Assembly: GCA_025201705.1 (NCBI GenBank)
Contig: MU616652.1
Coordinates: 1 to 64,000 of the forward strand
Source of the DNA: Dissophora ornata
Lineage: Eukaryota; Mortierellomycota; Mortierellomycetes; Mortierellales; Mortierellaceae
Direction of reading: 5' to 3'
Length of the DNA stretch: 64,000 nucleotides
Shown here: piece by piece, positions 1 to 10,721 of the stretch
Position numbering within the stretch: position 1 is the stretch's first letter
Layout: each line of letters begins with the position of its first letter
The notes under the pieces: generated by a model
Databases searched by the model: none
Told to the model about the DNA's origin: nothing
The model's input: the letters and a program-made list of their open reading frames with translations, nothing else
Program-made: the position numbers and the translations under genes

Positions 1-13
1 AAAAAAAAAAAAG

Positions 14-1669
14 ATGGCTTGGGGCGGCGGCAACGCAAACAGTATCGAGTCATGGTTGAAACGACTTCGCGAGAACGATCCCTCGTTCACCTCTCTCCAC
101 ATCCTCTCCTTCCGTCGGATCACATCCAATGAACTCGGTCAAGTCTTCGAATCCCTCAAGAACAACACCACCTTGCAAGAATTCTATGCCTCGGGTCATT
201 CCTTTGACGAAACCACTGCCAGAACCTTGGCCCTGACTCTGGAACAGAATCAAACATTGGAACGATTGAATATCGGAAACGATCATATGGGAAGCGATCA
301 TGGTGTTGTCAAGATCCTGGCAGAGGGCTTGGCCAAGAATAAAGGCTTGATCCGATTCGATCTGGAGAATAAGGGCTTTGGAGGACATCATGAGACCAGT
401 GTGAAATATTTGGCAGAGGCGTTGGAGAAGAATGATCATTTGAAGGAATTGAATCTGGCTAGGAACAAGCTAACGGATCAGGATATTGAGACGTTGTGCA
501 AGGCCCTTGCGAAAGGCAACAGTCGCTTGCAAAAGCTGGATCTGTGCTTGAACGTGTTTGAGGAACCAGGTACCCGGTCTATTGCAGAGATGTTGGCCAG
601 TCAGGATCAGGTCGAGAAGGGGGGATTGACAGAGATTGATCTGAGCGACAATGAGATCACAGAGGAAGGTGGACGGGCCCTCGGAAGGGCGCTCGAGACG
701 AACAAAGTTCTTCAGAGACTGAGGATGAGTTCTTGTATGGAACCACCCGTGCCGGTGGAAGAGGGTGACGAGGACAAGATCCAATGGGATGACGACGTTT
801 CGATTTTGAACAAACGTCTGACATCTGAGCAGGAACAGGAGATCCGATCCGATGGTGATGCTGTCCTGGAGGCCATTGCCACTTCTTTAAAAACTAACCA
901 GACGTTACAAGAGCTTTGGATGGATTACTGTAACATCTCGTCCATGGGTGCCACCTTCTTGGCAGATGCTCTCCGACACAACCGGGGATTGACTACTGTT
1001 CGTGCGCGGAACAACCGGATCGGGAACAGAGGCGCACGAGCCTTGGGAGCTGCGCTCACCCCTACTGCTCCTGCTGTTACACAGGAAGACAGTGCCTTGA
1101 CATCATCCCCAGGGGGACATAACACGACATTGAAAAACCTTGAGCTTGGATCCAACAAGGTTGGCGTCCTAGGTTGGCATGGTCTTGTGGGTGCGAGCTC
1201 GCTCGAGAGCCTGGGTCTGTACGAGAACCAGATTTGTGTCCTTCACGAGGCATTAGAGAGTCATCTGGCCTCGAGCTCGTCCACATCTTCCCCCACTACC
1301 GATAATAGCATCTCCAATGGCAATAGTACAGCGTCGCAGGTCCTTGAGAAGCTTATCCACCTTGATGTGGGCTGCAACAGTATCTCACGCGAGGATTATA
1401 CGCAGCTGGGAGTTTGTCTCATCAGGGGTCTCTTGCCGTCGCTGATCCGGTTGGAGATTGCAGGAAATGGCGATCGATCCCAAGCACCACCTCGTCCTCC
1501 GCAGTACCCTGGCCATGACGATGGTGATGATGACGATGATAACGAACCTGGCCCAGAGGATCCTAATGACGAACAGAGCGCCTGGGAGAGAGTGACATCG
1601 AGAATTGAGGAGGCACGTCCTAACCTGGTCATCCACTGGAAGGGAGCAGGAGCCATGCAGCAAGAGTAG
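14..1669 (+). CDS. Leucine-rich-repeat protein (ribonuclease-inhibitor type), 551 aa
   Basis: A single open frame of 551 residues. From about residue 25 to 470 it shows repeated units of 26-30 residues of the form LxxLxLxxNxLxxxGxxxLAxAL, typical of RNI-like LRR proteins, which form a horseshoe for protein binding. An acidic non-repeat insert lies near residues 245-290 and the C-terminus is Asp/Glu/Pro-rich (about 495-525). No F-box, NACHT or kinase domain is visible, so the partner and pathway cannot be named. The ATG lies 13 nt from the window edge after a run of A residues. The N-terminus reads as complete, but an upstream exon cannot be excluded. An AATAAA lies at 1690-1695, just past the stop. 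It is convergent with the next gene. Confidence 0.8.
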   Translation: MAWGGGNANSIESWLKRLRENDPSFTSLHILSFRRITSNELGQVFESLKNNTTLQEFYASGHSFDETTARTLALTLEQNQTLERLNIGNDHMGSDHGVVKILAEGLAKNKGLIRFDLENKGFGGHHETSVKYLAEALEKNDHLKELNLARNKLTDQDIETLCKALAKGNSRLQKLDLCLNVFEEPGTRSIAEMLASQDQVEKGGLTEIDLSDNEITEEGGRALGRALETNKVLQRLRMSSCMEPPVPVEEGDEDKIQWDDDVSILNKRLTSEQEQEIRSDGDAVLEAIATSLKTNQTLQELWMDYCNISSMGATFLADALRHNRGLTTVRARNNRIGNRGARALGAALTPTAPAVTQEDSALTSSPGGHNTTLKNLELGSNKVGVLGWHGLVGASSLESLGLYENQICVLHEALESHLASSSSTSSPTTDNSISNGNSTASQVLEKLIHLDVGCNSISREDYTQLGVCLIRGLLPSLIRLEIAGNGDRSQAPPRPPQYPGHDDGDDDDDNEPGPEDPNDEQSAWERVTSRIEEARPNLVIHWKGAGAMQQE

Positions 1670-1899
1670 ACTGGGATGCTCCGTTTATCAATAAAAGTAA
1701 TCACAACAAAAAGTTCACATTTATTTTTACTTTTACAATGTTGAAAAAAAAAAAAATGCATGTCCTCAAAAGACACAAAGGGAAGAGTCAACGACAATGG
1801 CAAGAAGAACTAGACAAAGAACCATAACAAACGAAAAGAAGGAAAAGAAAAAAAGAAAATATCCAAAAGTAAACGAGGATCCATTCATCCACCCCTGCT

Positions 1900-4569
1900 T
1901 TACTCCTCCTCTGCTGATCGGAGCCAGTCCATGAAAACACTACACTTTTTCTTCAACTCGCCATCCGTCGTCGCCAGGTCATACCACGCCAACATCACAT
2001 CCTCCTCCACCAACTCGGCATCATACAGGCCCTTCATCACAATAGGCGCCCTCGCCATCATATTAGGTCGGTGCTTGACAAACAATTGCTCCCATGCGCG
2101 CAGCAACGTCAATTGATCCTCGTTCGAGCGCACAAAGTTCGCCAACAACTTCTTCTTCTCCACCATAACTTTCTTCCATGTCTCCACAGACGTTTCCGTG
2201 AACAACGACGCGATCAAGATGTAGTACAACTGCGCCTTTGTCAGAGCATTGCGCATTTCCAGACGCGTCACCTCCTTGACCTCGTCCTGAAGTAGCTGCT
2301 GCTGCTGCTTCTTATCCAATGCGCCTTCCTGCTGCTGGCCGTTCTGGAAGAACTTTTGCAGGTCCTGGATCAGCTGGTCGCGCTGTGCCTGCTTCGAGTC
2401 TGGCTTGGCCGCGACAGGCGTCTCGGGACGGCGAAGTTGGAACTTTTCCATGTCTTCACTCGACATTTCGACAACCTTGGCACGGGGCTTGTCCTAAAAA
2501 GAATCATCAACGGGGAAGAAAGAACACCATACATCAGCATGAGTAACAGTCATATCTTTCCACCTTGATATCATTATAACCTATATCTTACGTCGAAATC
2601 CTGAACGCGGCGACGGCCATTGCTGGGCTTTTCAGATCCCAAAACAGGTGTGCTGGGAGCGCTAGCGGGCGAGGGCGAAGCTCCCTTGGAGGCTGGGAGA
2701 GATGGAGAAGAAGCATTGGCGATAGATGGGATCGTGGCAGCAGGCGTGGCCATGGTGGCTCTTGGAGCAAGAACCGACCGGCTCACCGAAGCATCTTCGG
2801 GTGCTTGGCTGGTAAGGCCGCGGGCCTGGGGAACACGATAAGCCCCCGTGCTACTGGCGGCGTCGGGCTGAGGACGCAAAGATCTCTCTTGCTCGATCGC
2901 CTGGGGAGGTCGGTAAGGGCCGTCACGGGTTTCGCGATCTGCGAACGTCGATCGGTAAGGTGCCTCTGGTCGATTTGCTCTGAATAGACGATCATCCGAA
3001 CCTTCCATGGACTGTTGCTGCTGCTGCTGCTGAGGGCGGAAACCTCGATCCTGATAACCTTCGCCATTGTTGGGTCTATAAGGGCGATCGCCGCTCTGGC
3101 CATCCCTAGAATAGGGTCTGTTCTGGGCATTGTTATTATAACTTCCACTGCCGCTGGGATTGCTGTTGCTGCTGTTGTTCTGATAGCCAGCACGCTGGCG
3201 GAGCTCTTCACGACCATGGGCGTAGGTGCATCTGGGACCAAAGGGGCAATCGCCTTCATTCATGAAGCGCTCGCAAAGACGAGTTTTATGAAATTCGTTC
3301 TCAGTCGCTTCACGTTTGGCGCGGCTCTGGTACGAAGCCTGGACAGCCGACAGGGGCTTGTCTTGCTGATCGGGGTTCGCTGGACGCTGGCGCAGCTCAG
3401 CCAAACCGTGGGCGAACGTGCATTTTGCGTAGTAAGGGCAGAACTGCTCAGCCTCATATCTCTCGCAGAGACGGGTCTTGTAGTTGGGGTTGTCGGCGTG
3501 AGAGTGAGTGCCGGGGCCACCTATATGAGCAAAAGTGTTGGCATTAAAGTCGAGCAGAGCACATCATAAAACGGTCATGACAGTTTCAATGCATTGCTAT
3601 ACTCGAAACAGTAGCGGTTTCTGCATACCATTGTTGATGTTGCCAAAACGACCCCCAGCTGCATTGCCATCTTGCTGACTACGGTCTCTTTGCTGGTTGC
3701 TACCGCGGTTGTTGTAGTCCCTGGTCATGGCCTGGCGCTGGGAATCCAAGGGCAGGGCAATGTTGAGGTTCTTCATGCTGGATTCAAGACTGTCGCCACT
3801 GTTGTTGGAGTGGTTGCGATGCATTTTTGGTGGAGCTGAAGCCAAAGCCTTGGCCCTGCTGACTTCAGCCGCGGCAAAGGCACTACGGAGGACATCCTGC
3901 ATGGTCCTGTAGAGGGCCTTGTCGGTTGCCAGCTGCAAATTGCACCATGCAAACTGCACGCCCTCACCCGTGGGAAGGACCTTGGTGTCGTCGGTCAGTT
4001 CGGCCAGGTAATAGACAACACGTTTGGGTCTAATAATGACGGTAACCAAAACAAAATGGTGGCGATCAGTCTACGTATCCGCAGAAGGACGGGGGCGATG
4101 ACGAGCAGAAGGAGGTTGCATGCACTTTGAGCCTTGCTCTGCGGATAGATCATGATCATGGTGGTGGCAAACAGCACAAACTTTACCTGGTGCCTGAGAG
4201 GTACTTGATCTCGGCGCGGAAAGAATCTTCAACCTTCAAGTCCTTGACAGAGAGACAAGTGATCTCGAGGGTCTCTCGGAGGGCAGCCCTGTGATGATGG
4301 AGTGAAGAAGATGGTTAGCATGGTTAGGGCCTTGGTTTACAAAGAGTCGCCATGAAGCGTCGATCATTCCAGAGCAGGTCTTTGGAGGCAGAGCGGTGTG
4401 TGGTTTGGCCAGGGTCTTACTTAAACTCGTCTTCATCGCCAATGACTCTGCCTTTGGGAGCAGTCCAGTGTCGCTTGTGGTTGAAAGAATCGTTGACTAA
4501 TAAGATCTCGGTCGAGCTCCCCTTATGACGGTAAATGAGGATTCCTGTAACGTGCAAGGACTTGTCCAT
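1900..4569 (-). CDS. Nudix - tandem CCCH zinc finger - W2 (eIF5C) fusion protein, 724 aa
   Basis: Five exons (4569-4421, 4288-4187, 4029-3629, 3520-2592, 2493-1900) join in frame to 724 residues. Residues 1-140 resemble a Nudix hydrolase. The box runs from G40 through E46, R54, E55 and E58, but the last catalytic-type Glu is Ile59. Two TIS11/TTP-like fingers follow, both C-x8-C-x5-C-x3-H: C236/C245/C251/H255 and C300/C309/C315/H319, each led by a KTRLCER segment. A disordered Q/S/P-rich stretch leads to a helical C-terminal region (about 595-718) that looks like a W2/eIF5C domain with the acidic-aromatic end typical of eIF5, eIF2B-epsilon and eIF4G. Family knowledge suggests RNA binding through the fingers and a link to translation factors through W2; the Nudix part may bind a nucleotide or cap-like ligand. 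The combined role is inference. Confidence 0.8.
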
Positions 4570-5409
4570 TGAGAGTATGTCCAAGAGGCAGGGGGATTTA
4601 AATAAATAAAAACAATAAAAAGGGAGAGAGGATTTGAGGGCTGGGTAGACGATGCTGGGTTCCTGCTTTGCTGCTGTGGGTGGATGCTGCTGCTGTGGTG
4701 GTGGATGCAGTAGATGGGGATGGACGGACCTGGTGATTGTGATGGAAACAGAGGGGTCGCAGTCGTGTGCCTCCTGGAGCGAAGGGGTCTCGGTTTGGAA
4801 TTAAGGGTGTCGGGTCTTACTGTAATGGCAGAAGAAAATTAAGGCTGTGCCTGCACCCTTTTACTGCGTCGGGGGGAGGGGGATGACCTGTGTGGGTTGG
4901 ACGTCGGGTATTCGTCACCTGTCGTCGTGAAACCCACCCAGTGCCCAAAGTCGTCCTGGAAGCACGATGCACGCGAGCAGGACCCGCATCCATGTCCGTG
5001 GCCCATATCCAGAGCATCGATACTCGCGTCACCGCCAATGGCCATATTGCATTGCATCCTCGGTCATAGACACCACAGGATCAACCGTGATATCTATAGA
5101 TCAAGCGCGTTCTTTTTTCTTTTTACAGAACCATCTGTACATGCGCAGTGTCTCCCGGAATTCTCTAATCTGGGACACATGCTTTTTATTCATGAAAATC
5201 AAATATGAGTGGGAATAATGAAAATGAATGTTGTGGAAGTGCGGATCTGTTTTGGGAAATGACTTCAAATGAGTATCTGCCTGCAATGAATTAGGGGTGA
5301 TTAAATGATACAGAGCACAACAATATCGGAGATGGCTGGGCTGTTCTATTTACACAGCCCAGCCTGGTAGCCGACAGAATTATACATGCAAAATTAGAAA
5401 CAAATACAA
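4570..5409. other. Non-coding spacer, about 840 bp
   Basis: Holds the 5' flank of the Nudix-CCCH-W2 gene and the 3' flank of the Thr-rich surface-protein gene. There is a CTG/GTG-rich patch at 4670-4710. I see no supported gene. Confidence 0.5.
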
Positions 5410-7032
5410 TCAAGACCAATCGTCACGACGGAGTGTGCGCAAACTCTTATTCTGGCTCATGGGTGATTTGCTTCCCTCGCCTGAGGGCCTGCCCGCATAC
5501 TCGTTTGCGTAGCTGTGCACAATCTCGCCCGACGACCGAGGGACAGGCGATGCTCTCATCATTCTAGGGCTGGTGGGGGATGTGACCCTGGGGGGTGGTG
5601 TGGGCCTGGGGGATGTGGGCTGGGAGGACGTGGCCCTAGCCTCGCCGTCTTCCCCAAACACATCACCACCTCTCAGCGTGCCCGGCCGCAGAATAGGCGA
5701 GTCTGGCAGTCCCTGAGGGTTGCCGCTGTTGCGCGACATTTTGGGGGAAGAACCTGCAAAAGCCGCATCCAGGGATAGGTTCAACTGCGGCGTCATGTCT
5801 TGTGGCACAATAGCGTCAGTGGCATAGGGAGAATCATGCTGCGCGTTCTGGCTTTCAGGATTCGCGACCCAAAGCCCAGCCTGGTGGGGATCTTGGCTCC
5901 GGCCTCCGTCAGAGTACATGGCGTCCACATCGTAGTATCCGGTCGCGGCTGGATCTTCAGCCCCAGCTCCGTTATACATGACCTCTGGAAGATTCTGATC
6001 AAATCCCAATCGATCCCTACTCATCGAGCTGGCTGTTGCATAAGTTGCTGCCATTGGAAGGGGATAGTCCTCCTGGAAGATGGTTGGGCTAGGGTGATAT
6101 CCTGGATGAGGCTGCGACGCCGAATAGTCGTCGAATCCACCATTGCCATATCCTTGCTGAACTGGGTAGCCAGCGTTCGACTGCATCTCATACTCGTATC
6201 CATCATCATATCCCCCTGATGTGACGCTATTCAGCCCAATGGCGCCGCCACTCATTGCGGGACTAGGGCTGGTCAGGTACCCCTCGCTGACTCTCCTTTT
6301 AGATCCCAAGGAAGCTCCGCCCATGCCTTCTAGTGCATCAAAGGTCAGCTCCCGGCTGTTGTTGCGGCGACGGCGATAGCAGATCATGGATGTGGCAACA
6401 ATGATGGCGAGGGCTGCGATACCGACGATCGAGCCCACGATGGCTGGGACATTGGTGGTAGAGGAGGAAGAAGAGGAAGGGCTATTGGTTCCAGAGCCGG
6501 CGGATGGTAGGAGTGTCACGGAGGACGATTGGGTGCTAGAAGAGGCAGTGCGGGTGTTTGTGTTTGTAGGGAAGATGGCAGGGGCAGTGCTGGTGAAGGG
6601 TGTAGTGGCCGCTGTTGGTACGACTGTCGAAGTGGTAGTGTCGGAAGTAGTAGTAGTAGTGGTGGTGGTGGTGGTGGTGGTGGTGGTAGTGGTAGTGGTG
6701 GTGGCAGTAGGAATTTCTGTAGTGGTTGTAGTGGTGGTTGTAGTGGTCGCCGCTGCCGTCGTCGTCGTCGTCGTCGTATCCGCGGTCGTTGTGGCGGTGG
6801 TGGTTGAATCAGTAGTGGTTGTTGTCGCGGCGGCGGAAGATGCGTTGGAACCGCTCTGTGGCAAAGTCGAGAAAGAAAATTTTTGTTAGACTGAGAGTGT
6901 GTCGGACAGACAACCTGTGAAGAAACGACAAAAGACACGCTTCTGCTGTACCTGTGCCAAGACCGGGAGGCTGATCAGGGCTAGTGCAAGCAGAATGAAG
7001 ACCAGCAACGAGAAGGAGGTGCGGCGGATCAT
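5410..7032 (-). CDS. Thr-rich single-pass cell-surface protein (Mid2/WSC-sensor-like layout), 508 aa
   Basis: Exon 1 (7032-6952) encodes 27 residues that form a signal peptide: MIRR, then a long hydrophobic core ending near LPVLA. Exon 2 (6855-5410) continues in phase after a 96-nt intron. The mature ectodomain (about 28-160) is almost only Thr, Ser and Ala, including a long Thr run, and should be heavily O-mannosylated. One membrane segment lies at about 165-187, followed by an RRRR stop-transfer cluster. The cytoplasmic tail of about 320 residues is rich in Tyr, Ser and Pro, with PxxP patches near 430-460. The layout matches yeast Mid2/Wsc-type wall-stress sensors, but no WSC cysteine domain is present, so this is a class assignment and not orthology. 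Confidence 0.75.
6640..6720. repeat. GTG/CAC trinucleotide tract in coding sequence
   Basis: Near-perfect GTG triplets on the plus strand (ACC/ACT codons on the coding strand) encode the poly-Thr run of the surface protein. In-frame triplet slippage would change ectodomain length without breaking the frame. Confidence 0.75.
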
Positions 7033-7235
7033 TTCGGTTTAGTAATGAGGGGGCGGATGAATGACAGCGAGAATGGAATGCTACAGAATAAGAATAGGTG
7101 CAGCTGGTGCAGACAGGGCACCCGTTGGCGGAGAAGGAGGGAAGGAGTCGAGTGAGAAGAGAGAGAGGGAGAGAGAGGGAGAGACGAGTGAGAAGAAAGA
7201 GGGAGAGAAAGAGAGAGAAAGAGAGAAAGAGAGAA

Positions 7236-7318
<83 letters not shown>

Positions 7319-8083
7319 AGAGGCTGTGGGAGGACAGAGAAAAGAAGGAAGGGCTGTTTGTTAATCTGGAGTTCGTGCCTGGATTGCTTGCCCGAGGAGA
7401 GGTGCGTGCCTGGTCGGGGGTCGCCAAAAATAAAATGAAGTAATAAAGTAAAAAGAAACAAAGGCGTTGCGCGTCATGTCTCACTGGAAGAGTGCGGCAA
7501 TTGGAATTGCTGTATCACGGTGCATGTACCCCCTGTGCCTGCAGGGGCATCTCCATCCTCCCCTTTCCTCCTTTCTTGAGGCTCTTCCCTTCGTCGCGCG
7601 TGTGGTGAACGGCGGCACGACCACAGCAAGTGGGGCATGATCACAGCAACAGTCGACAACCCTCAGGAATGGAGCAAAACATGCATACAAACATACATAC
7701 AAAATACAATACAATTGTGTAGAAATACACATGTTGCGCCACATGGTGGCGCTTGACTTGACAACGCATCAAGAGCCCTCCTCCTAGGCCAGAGCAGAGC
7801 GGGGGTTTCAACCTATTCATATCGGCGCAACATTCATCTCCTATCCGTGAGCAAAGATCTCCTCTAGACGACGCGCCCAACGCTGCAACCATAAAATGCT
7901 ATCAGTCTGGCTACTGTAGTCTGTGCTCTGCTTGTAGATTTTTTAGTCCCATCGCATCAAGCAAGAGAGCATCTGCGTGACTGCATAATTCTGACGCTGG
8001 GAGCACTGTGTGCATAAACAATCAAACGGCCGCCGTTCGACCCACAAAGACCTCCACCTCTGCAACATCACCGAGCCACCACC
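7033..8083. other. Divergent intergenic region between the surface-protein gene and GRX5
   Basis: About 1 kb between two divergent start codons, so it should hold both promoters. Its main feature is the purine microsatellite at 7141-7330. I see no supported gene. Confidence 0.5.
7243..7314. repeat. (GA)n microsatellite
   Basis: An almost pure GA dinucleotide run of about 36 units sits inside a wider purine-only tract (about 7141-7330). It lies 110-300 bp upstream of the surface-protein start codon, in its leader or promoter. Confidence 0.9.
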
Positions 8084-9136
8084 ATGAACTTCATTCGCAC
8101 CACAACCTCGGTATGGGCAACATGGACTATACACAACCACCCACTCCTCGTGGCACTCTCGTTTGGATGCTCGTCGCCTCGCCACCAATCATTGTGGATG
8201 GATTATTAATACAACAGCTTTGCTCCATTGATCTTTTCTCGCTCGGATAGGCCCTCCGCCTTAACAACCGCATCCTGACCCACCGTGCAGCCCTCCCTGC
8301 CACATCCTTTGCCGTGCGCCACCTGTCCGACTCTACCAAGAAGACCATTGAGGATGTATGCCCCCAGCCACATCTCGACCTATCTGTCAATCAACAACCT
8401 CTGAAAAACGTGCCATTTACACCTTCTCCGTCCTATGAATTCTACAACAGGCCATCGCCCAGAACAAGCTCGTTGTCTTCATGAAGGGAACTCCCGACGC
8501 TCCCCAGGTAATGATATCATTTGTGAAGCATGCGATCAGATCGCAGCGTATCCTCTCTGCGACTTGTCTATTTGGCATAGACTATGTGCCTGAGCCTGAT
8601 TTAACCATCCCTTGATTCTGCTTTCTGGCTACTAGTGTGGATTCAGCCGTGCTGTCATGCAGATCCTTACTGTCCAGGGTAAGTATCGTCTAATGGCGCA
8701 ATGTCCTCCGAAATAATGTTTAGTGTGTATCAAGAAACTGACTTGTAGCTGCACATTGGCATGTCCGCGATTGCAGGTGTCGATATGCAAAACTCGTTGA
8801 AGAGCTTCAACATTCTGGCCGATGAAGAGCTCCGCAGCGGTATCAAGGAGTACTCGTAAGTGGTGATTTGTTGTTGGATCTGCAGGAACGGATGTCCCGT
8901 GTACACACTACATGTACATCCCGGACATCTTCTTACGCCTTTTTTTTTGCTTTTTGCAACACAAAAAACGCGGCGCTTCTAGGTCGTGGCCTACGATCCC
9001 CCAGGTGTACATCAACGGCGAGTTCGTCGGTGGCTGCGACATCATGCTCAACATGCACCAGTCCGGTGACCTCGAGTCACTCTTGGTCAAGGAGGGATTG
9101 GTGCAGCCCGAGCCCGAGGAGAACCCCCGCTCATAG
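8084..9136 (+). CDS. GRX5: Monothiol glutaredoxin-5, mitochondrial, 154 aa
   Basis: Six exons (8084-8110, 8251-8355, 8451-8507, 8636-8678, 8777-8855, 8983-9136) join in frame to 154 residues. The first 40 residues are Arg/Ser/Thr-rich without acids until an RHLSDS segment, as in a mitochondrial presequence. The active site is CGFS at 64-67, and the cis-Pro segment [16 protein letters not shown] follows; both are hallmarks of class II monothiol glutaredoxins. Grx5 carries a [2Fe-2S] cluster in the mitochondrial matrix and passes it from the ISC scaffold to target proteins. The gene is split by five short introns, the first after only nine codons. Its stop lies 100 bp before the FOL3 start codon. 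Confidence 0.95.
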
Positions 9137-9236
9137 GCACTCTTCGTAGTTCTGATAGACTTGCGGCACTTTTTTTTAAAAATTTGAAGTCAATTTATAA
9201 CATCTGTCTCCTCCCCGTCATTCTCAATCAACAAGA

Positions 9237-10721
9237 ATGGATCTCGGACTTGAGCGTGTCACCCGCCTGCTCGAGGCGCTTGCCCCTGCTCATTCCCGTC
9301 ACTCATCGGATACCTTCAAGCCAGCTCCGCACCTCACTTTCCCCATCATTCACGTTGCAGGCACAAACGGAAAGGGTTCCATATGTGCCTACCTTTCTTC
9401 GATCCTCTCAGCCTCTGGTCTCCGTGTTGGCCGCTACAACTCTCCACACCTCATCACCCCGAGAGACACGATCCAGATCAACAACCAGCCCATCTCTGAG
9501 GCCGATTACCAACATGTCACCGACATTGTCAAGCAGAAAGATACAGAACTCGACTTAAGGGCGACTTCGTTTGAGCTGTTGACAGCGACCGCGTTCTACT
9601 GGTTCGCATATGGTGGTCGTGGCGAGGCAGGACATGTTAACAACCAAAGGGCGGCGGTGGATATTGGGGTGATCGAAGTTGGTGTGGGAGGTCGATTAGA
9701 CGCCACCAACATTGTACCGACGCCTAAAGTGTGTGTGATCGCCTCTATCGGCATGGACCATGGGGCACTGTTGGGCAACACGATCGAGGAAGTAGCGTTT
9801 GAGAAGGCAGGAATCATTAAAACAGGCGTGCCCGTCGTGATTGCGCCACAATCTCAGGGGCAGAGGGTGTACAAAGTTCTGGAGGACAGAGCAACAAGTG
9901 TGGGGCTGTTACCGAGTCAGGTTATCAAGGCCAAAGCGGCTCATTGGGTTAGCTTGGACGAAGAGCCTTTCGACCCGTCTGTTCAATCAAGTCCTGCGAC
10001 AACAGTAGGGCACTGGGCAGCGCTGGAGAATGGATTCAAATTCTGGATCCCGCTGCTGGGCGATTTTCAACTAGAGAACGCGGCAACTGCGATTGAAGCG
10101 ATCACTATGTTAAGGACAAATGAAAGCGACATCAATGAAATGTGGAGCCAAAAGATTACGGATGATACAGTCCGTCAAGGGATCAGGGACACGGTCTGGC
10201 CCGGGAGATTACAGTGGCTTGAGGTTGAGGATGCTCCAAAGGAGGTCCGGGGGAGGATGCTGATCGATGGAGCTCATAATCCTGCAGCAGCAATTGCGCT
10301 GCGATCGTTCGTGGATGGATACATTGCATCTTTGCGTGGCTTGACGTCAGGATCTTTGCCAAGAATACATTGGATCATGGGATTTACAAAAGGGAAGGAC
10401 ATTGAGGAGATGTTTGATATCCTCTTTTCAACAGATTCCGATAAGGATCGTGATGGGAGAGATACGTTCTCGGCGGTAGAGTTTAGTCCACCCGAGGGTA
10501 TGCCGTGGGTGTCTCCGATTCCAGCAACTGAAGTGTGTGAGCGACTACGTAGACAGCAAGAGCGGATGCATGCGCTAGAGGAGGATCGTTTGGAGGTGCA
10601 TGGGTTTGGCTCGGATTTGAAGGCGGGATTGGGGTGGGTAGGAAAGCAGCGTAGGGAAGGAGACGTGGTCGTGCTGTGTGGATCGCTTTACCTCGTTGCA
10701 GATCTCCTTCGCCTCCGATAA
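9237..10721 (+). CDS. FOL3: Dihydrofolate synthase / folylpolyglutamate synthase family, 494 aa
   Basis: An intronless frame of 494 residues. The Mur-ligase P-loop GTNGKGS lies at 42-48 and is followed by the folate-ligase segment around RYNSPHL. Later come the DIGVIEVGVGGRLDATN motif and the C-terminal DGAHNP motif typical of folylpolyglutamate synthases. The enzyme joins glutamate to dihydropteroate (FOL3) or adds further glutamates (MET7). Length and the lack of a clear targeting leader favour cytosolic FOL3, but the split between the two paralogues is inferred. An AATAAA follows the stop near 10737. The gene starts 100 bp downstream of GRX5 on the same strand. Confidence 0.88.
   Translation: MDLGLERVTRLLEALAPAHSRHSSDTFKPAPHLTFPIIHVAGTNGKGSICAYLSSILSASGLRVGRYNSPHLITPRDTIQINNQPISEADYQHVTDIVKQKDTELDLRATSFELLTATAFYWFAYGGRGEAGHVNNQRAAVDIGVIEVGVGGRLDATNIVPTPKVCVIASIGMDHGALLGNTIEEVAFEKAGIIKTGVPVVIAPQSQGQRVYKVLEDRATSVGLLPSQVIKAKAAHWVSLDEEPFDPSVQSSPATTVGHWAALENGFKFWIPLLGDFQLENAATAIEAITMLRTNESDINEMWSQKITDDTVRQGIRDTVWPGRLQWLEVEDAPKEVRGRMLIDGAHNPAAAIALRSFVDGYIASLRGLTSGSLPRIHWIMGFTKGKDIEEMFDILFSTDSDKDRDGRDTFSAVEFSPPEGMPWVSPIPATEVCERLRRQQERMHALEEDRLEVHGFGSDLKAGLGWVGKQRREGDVVVLCGSLYLVADLLRLR

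Noticed and set aside
6386..6889. Val-rich open frame opposite the surface-protein gene
   Set aside because: It is the antisense shadow of the poly-Thr triplet run.
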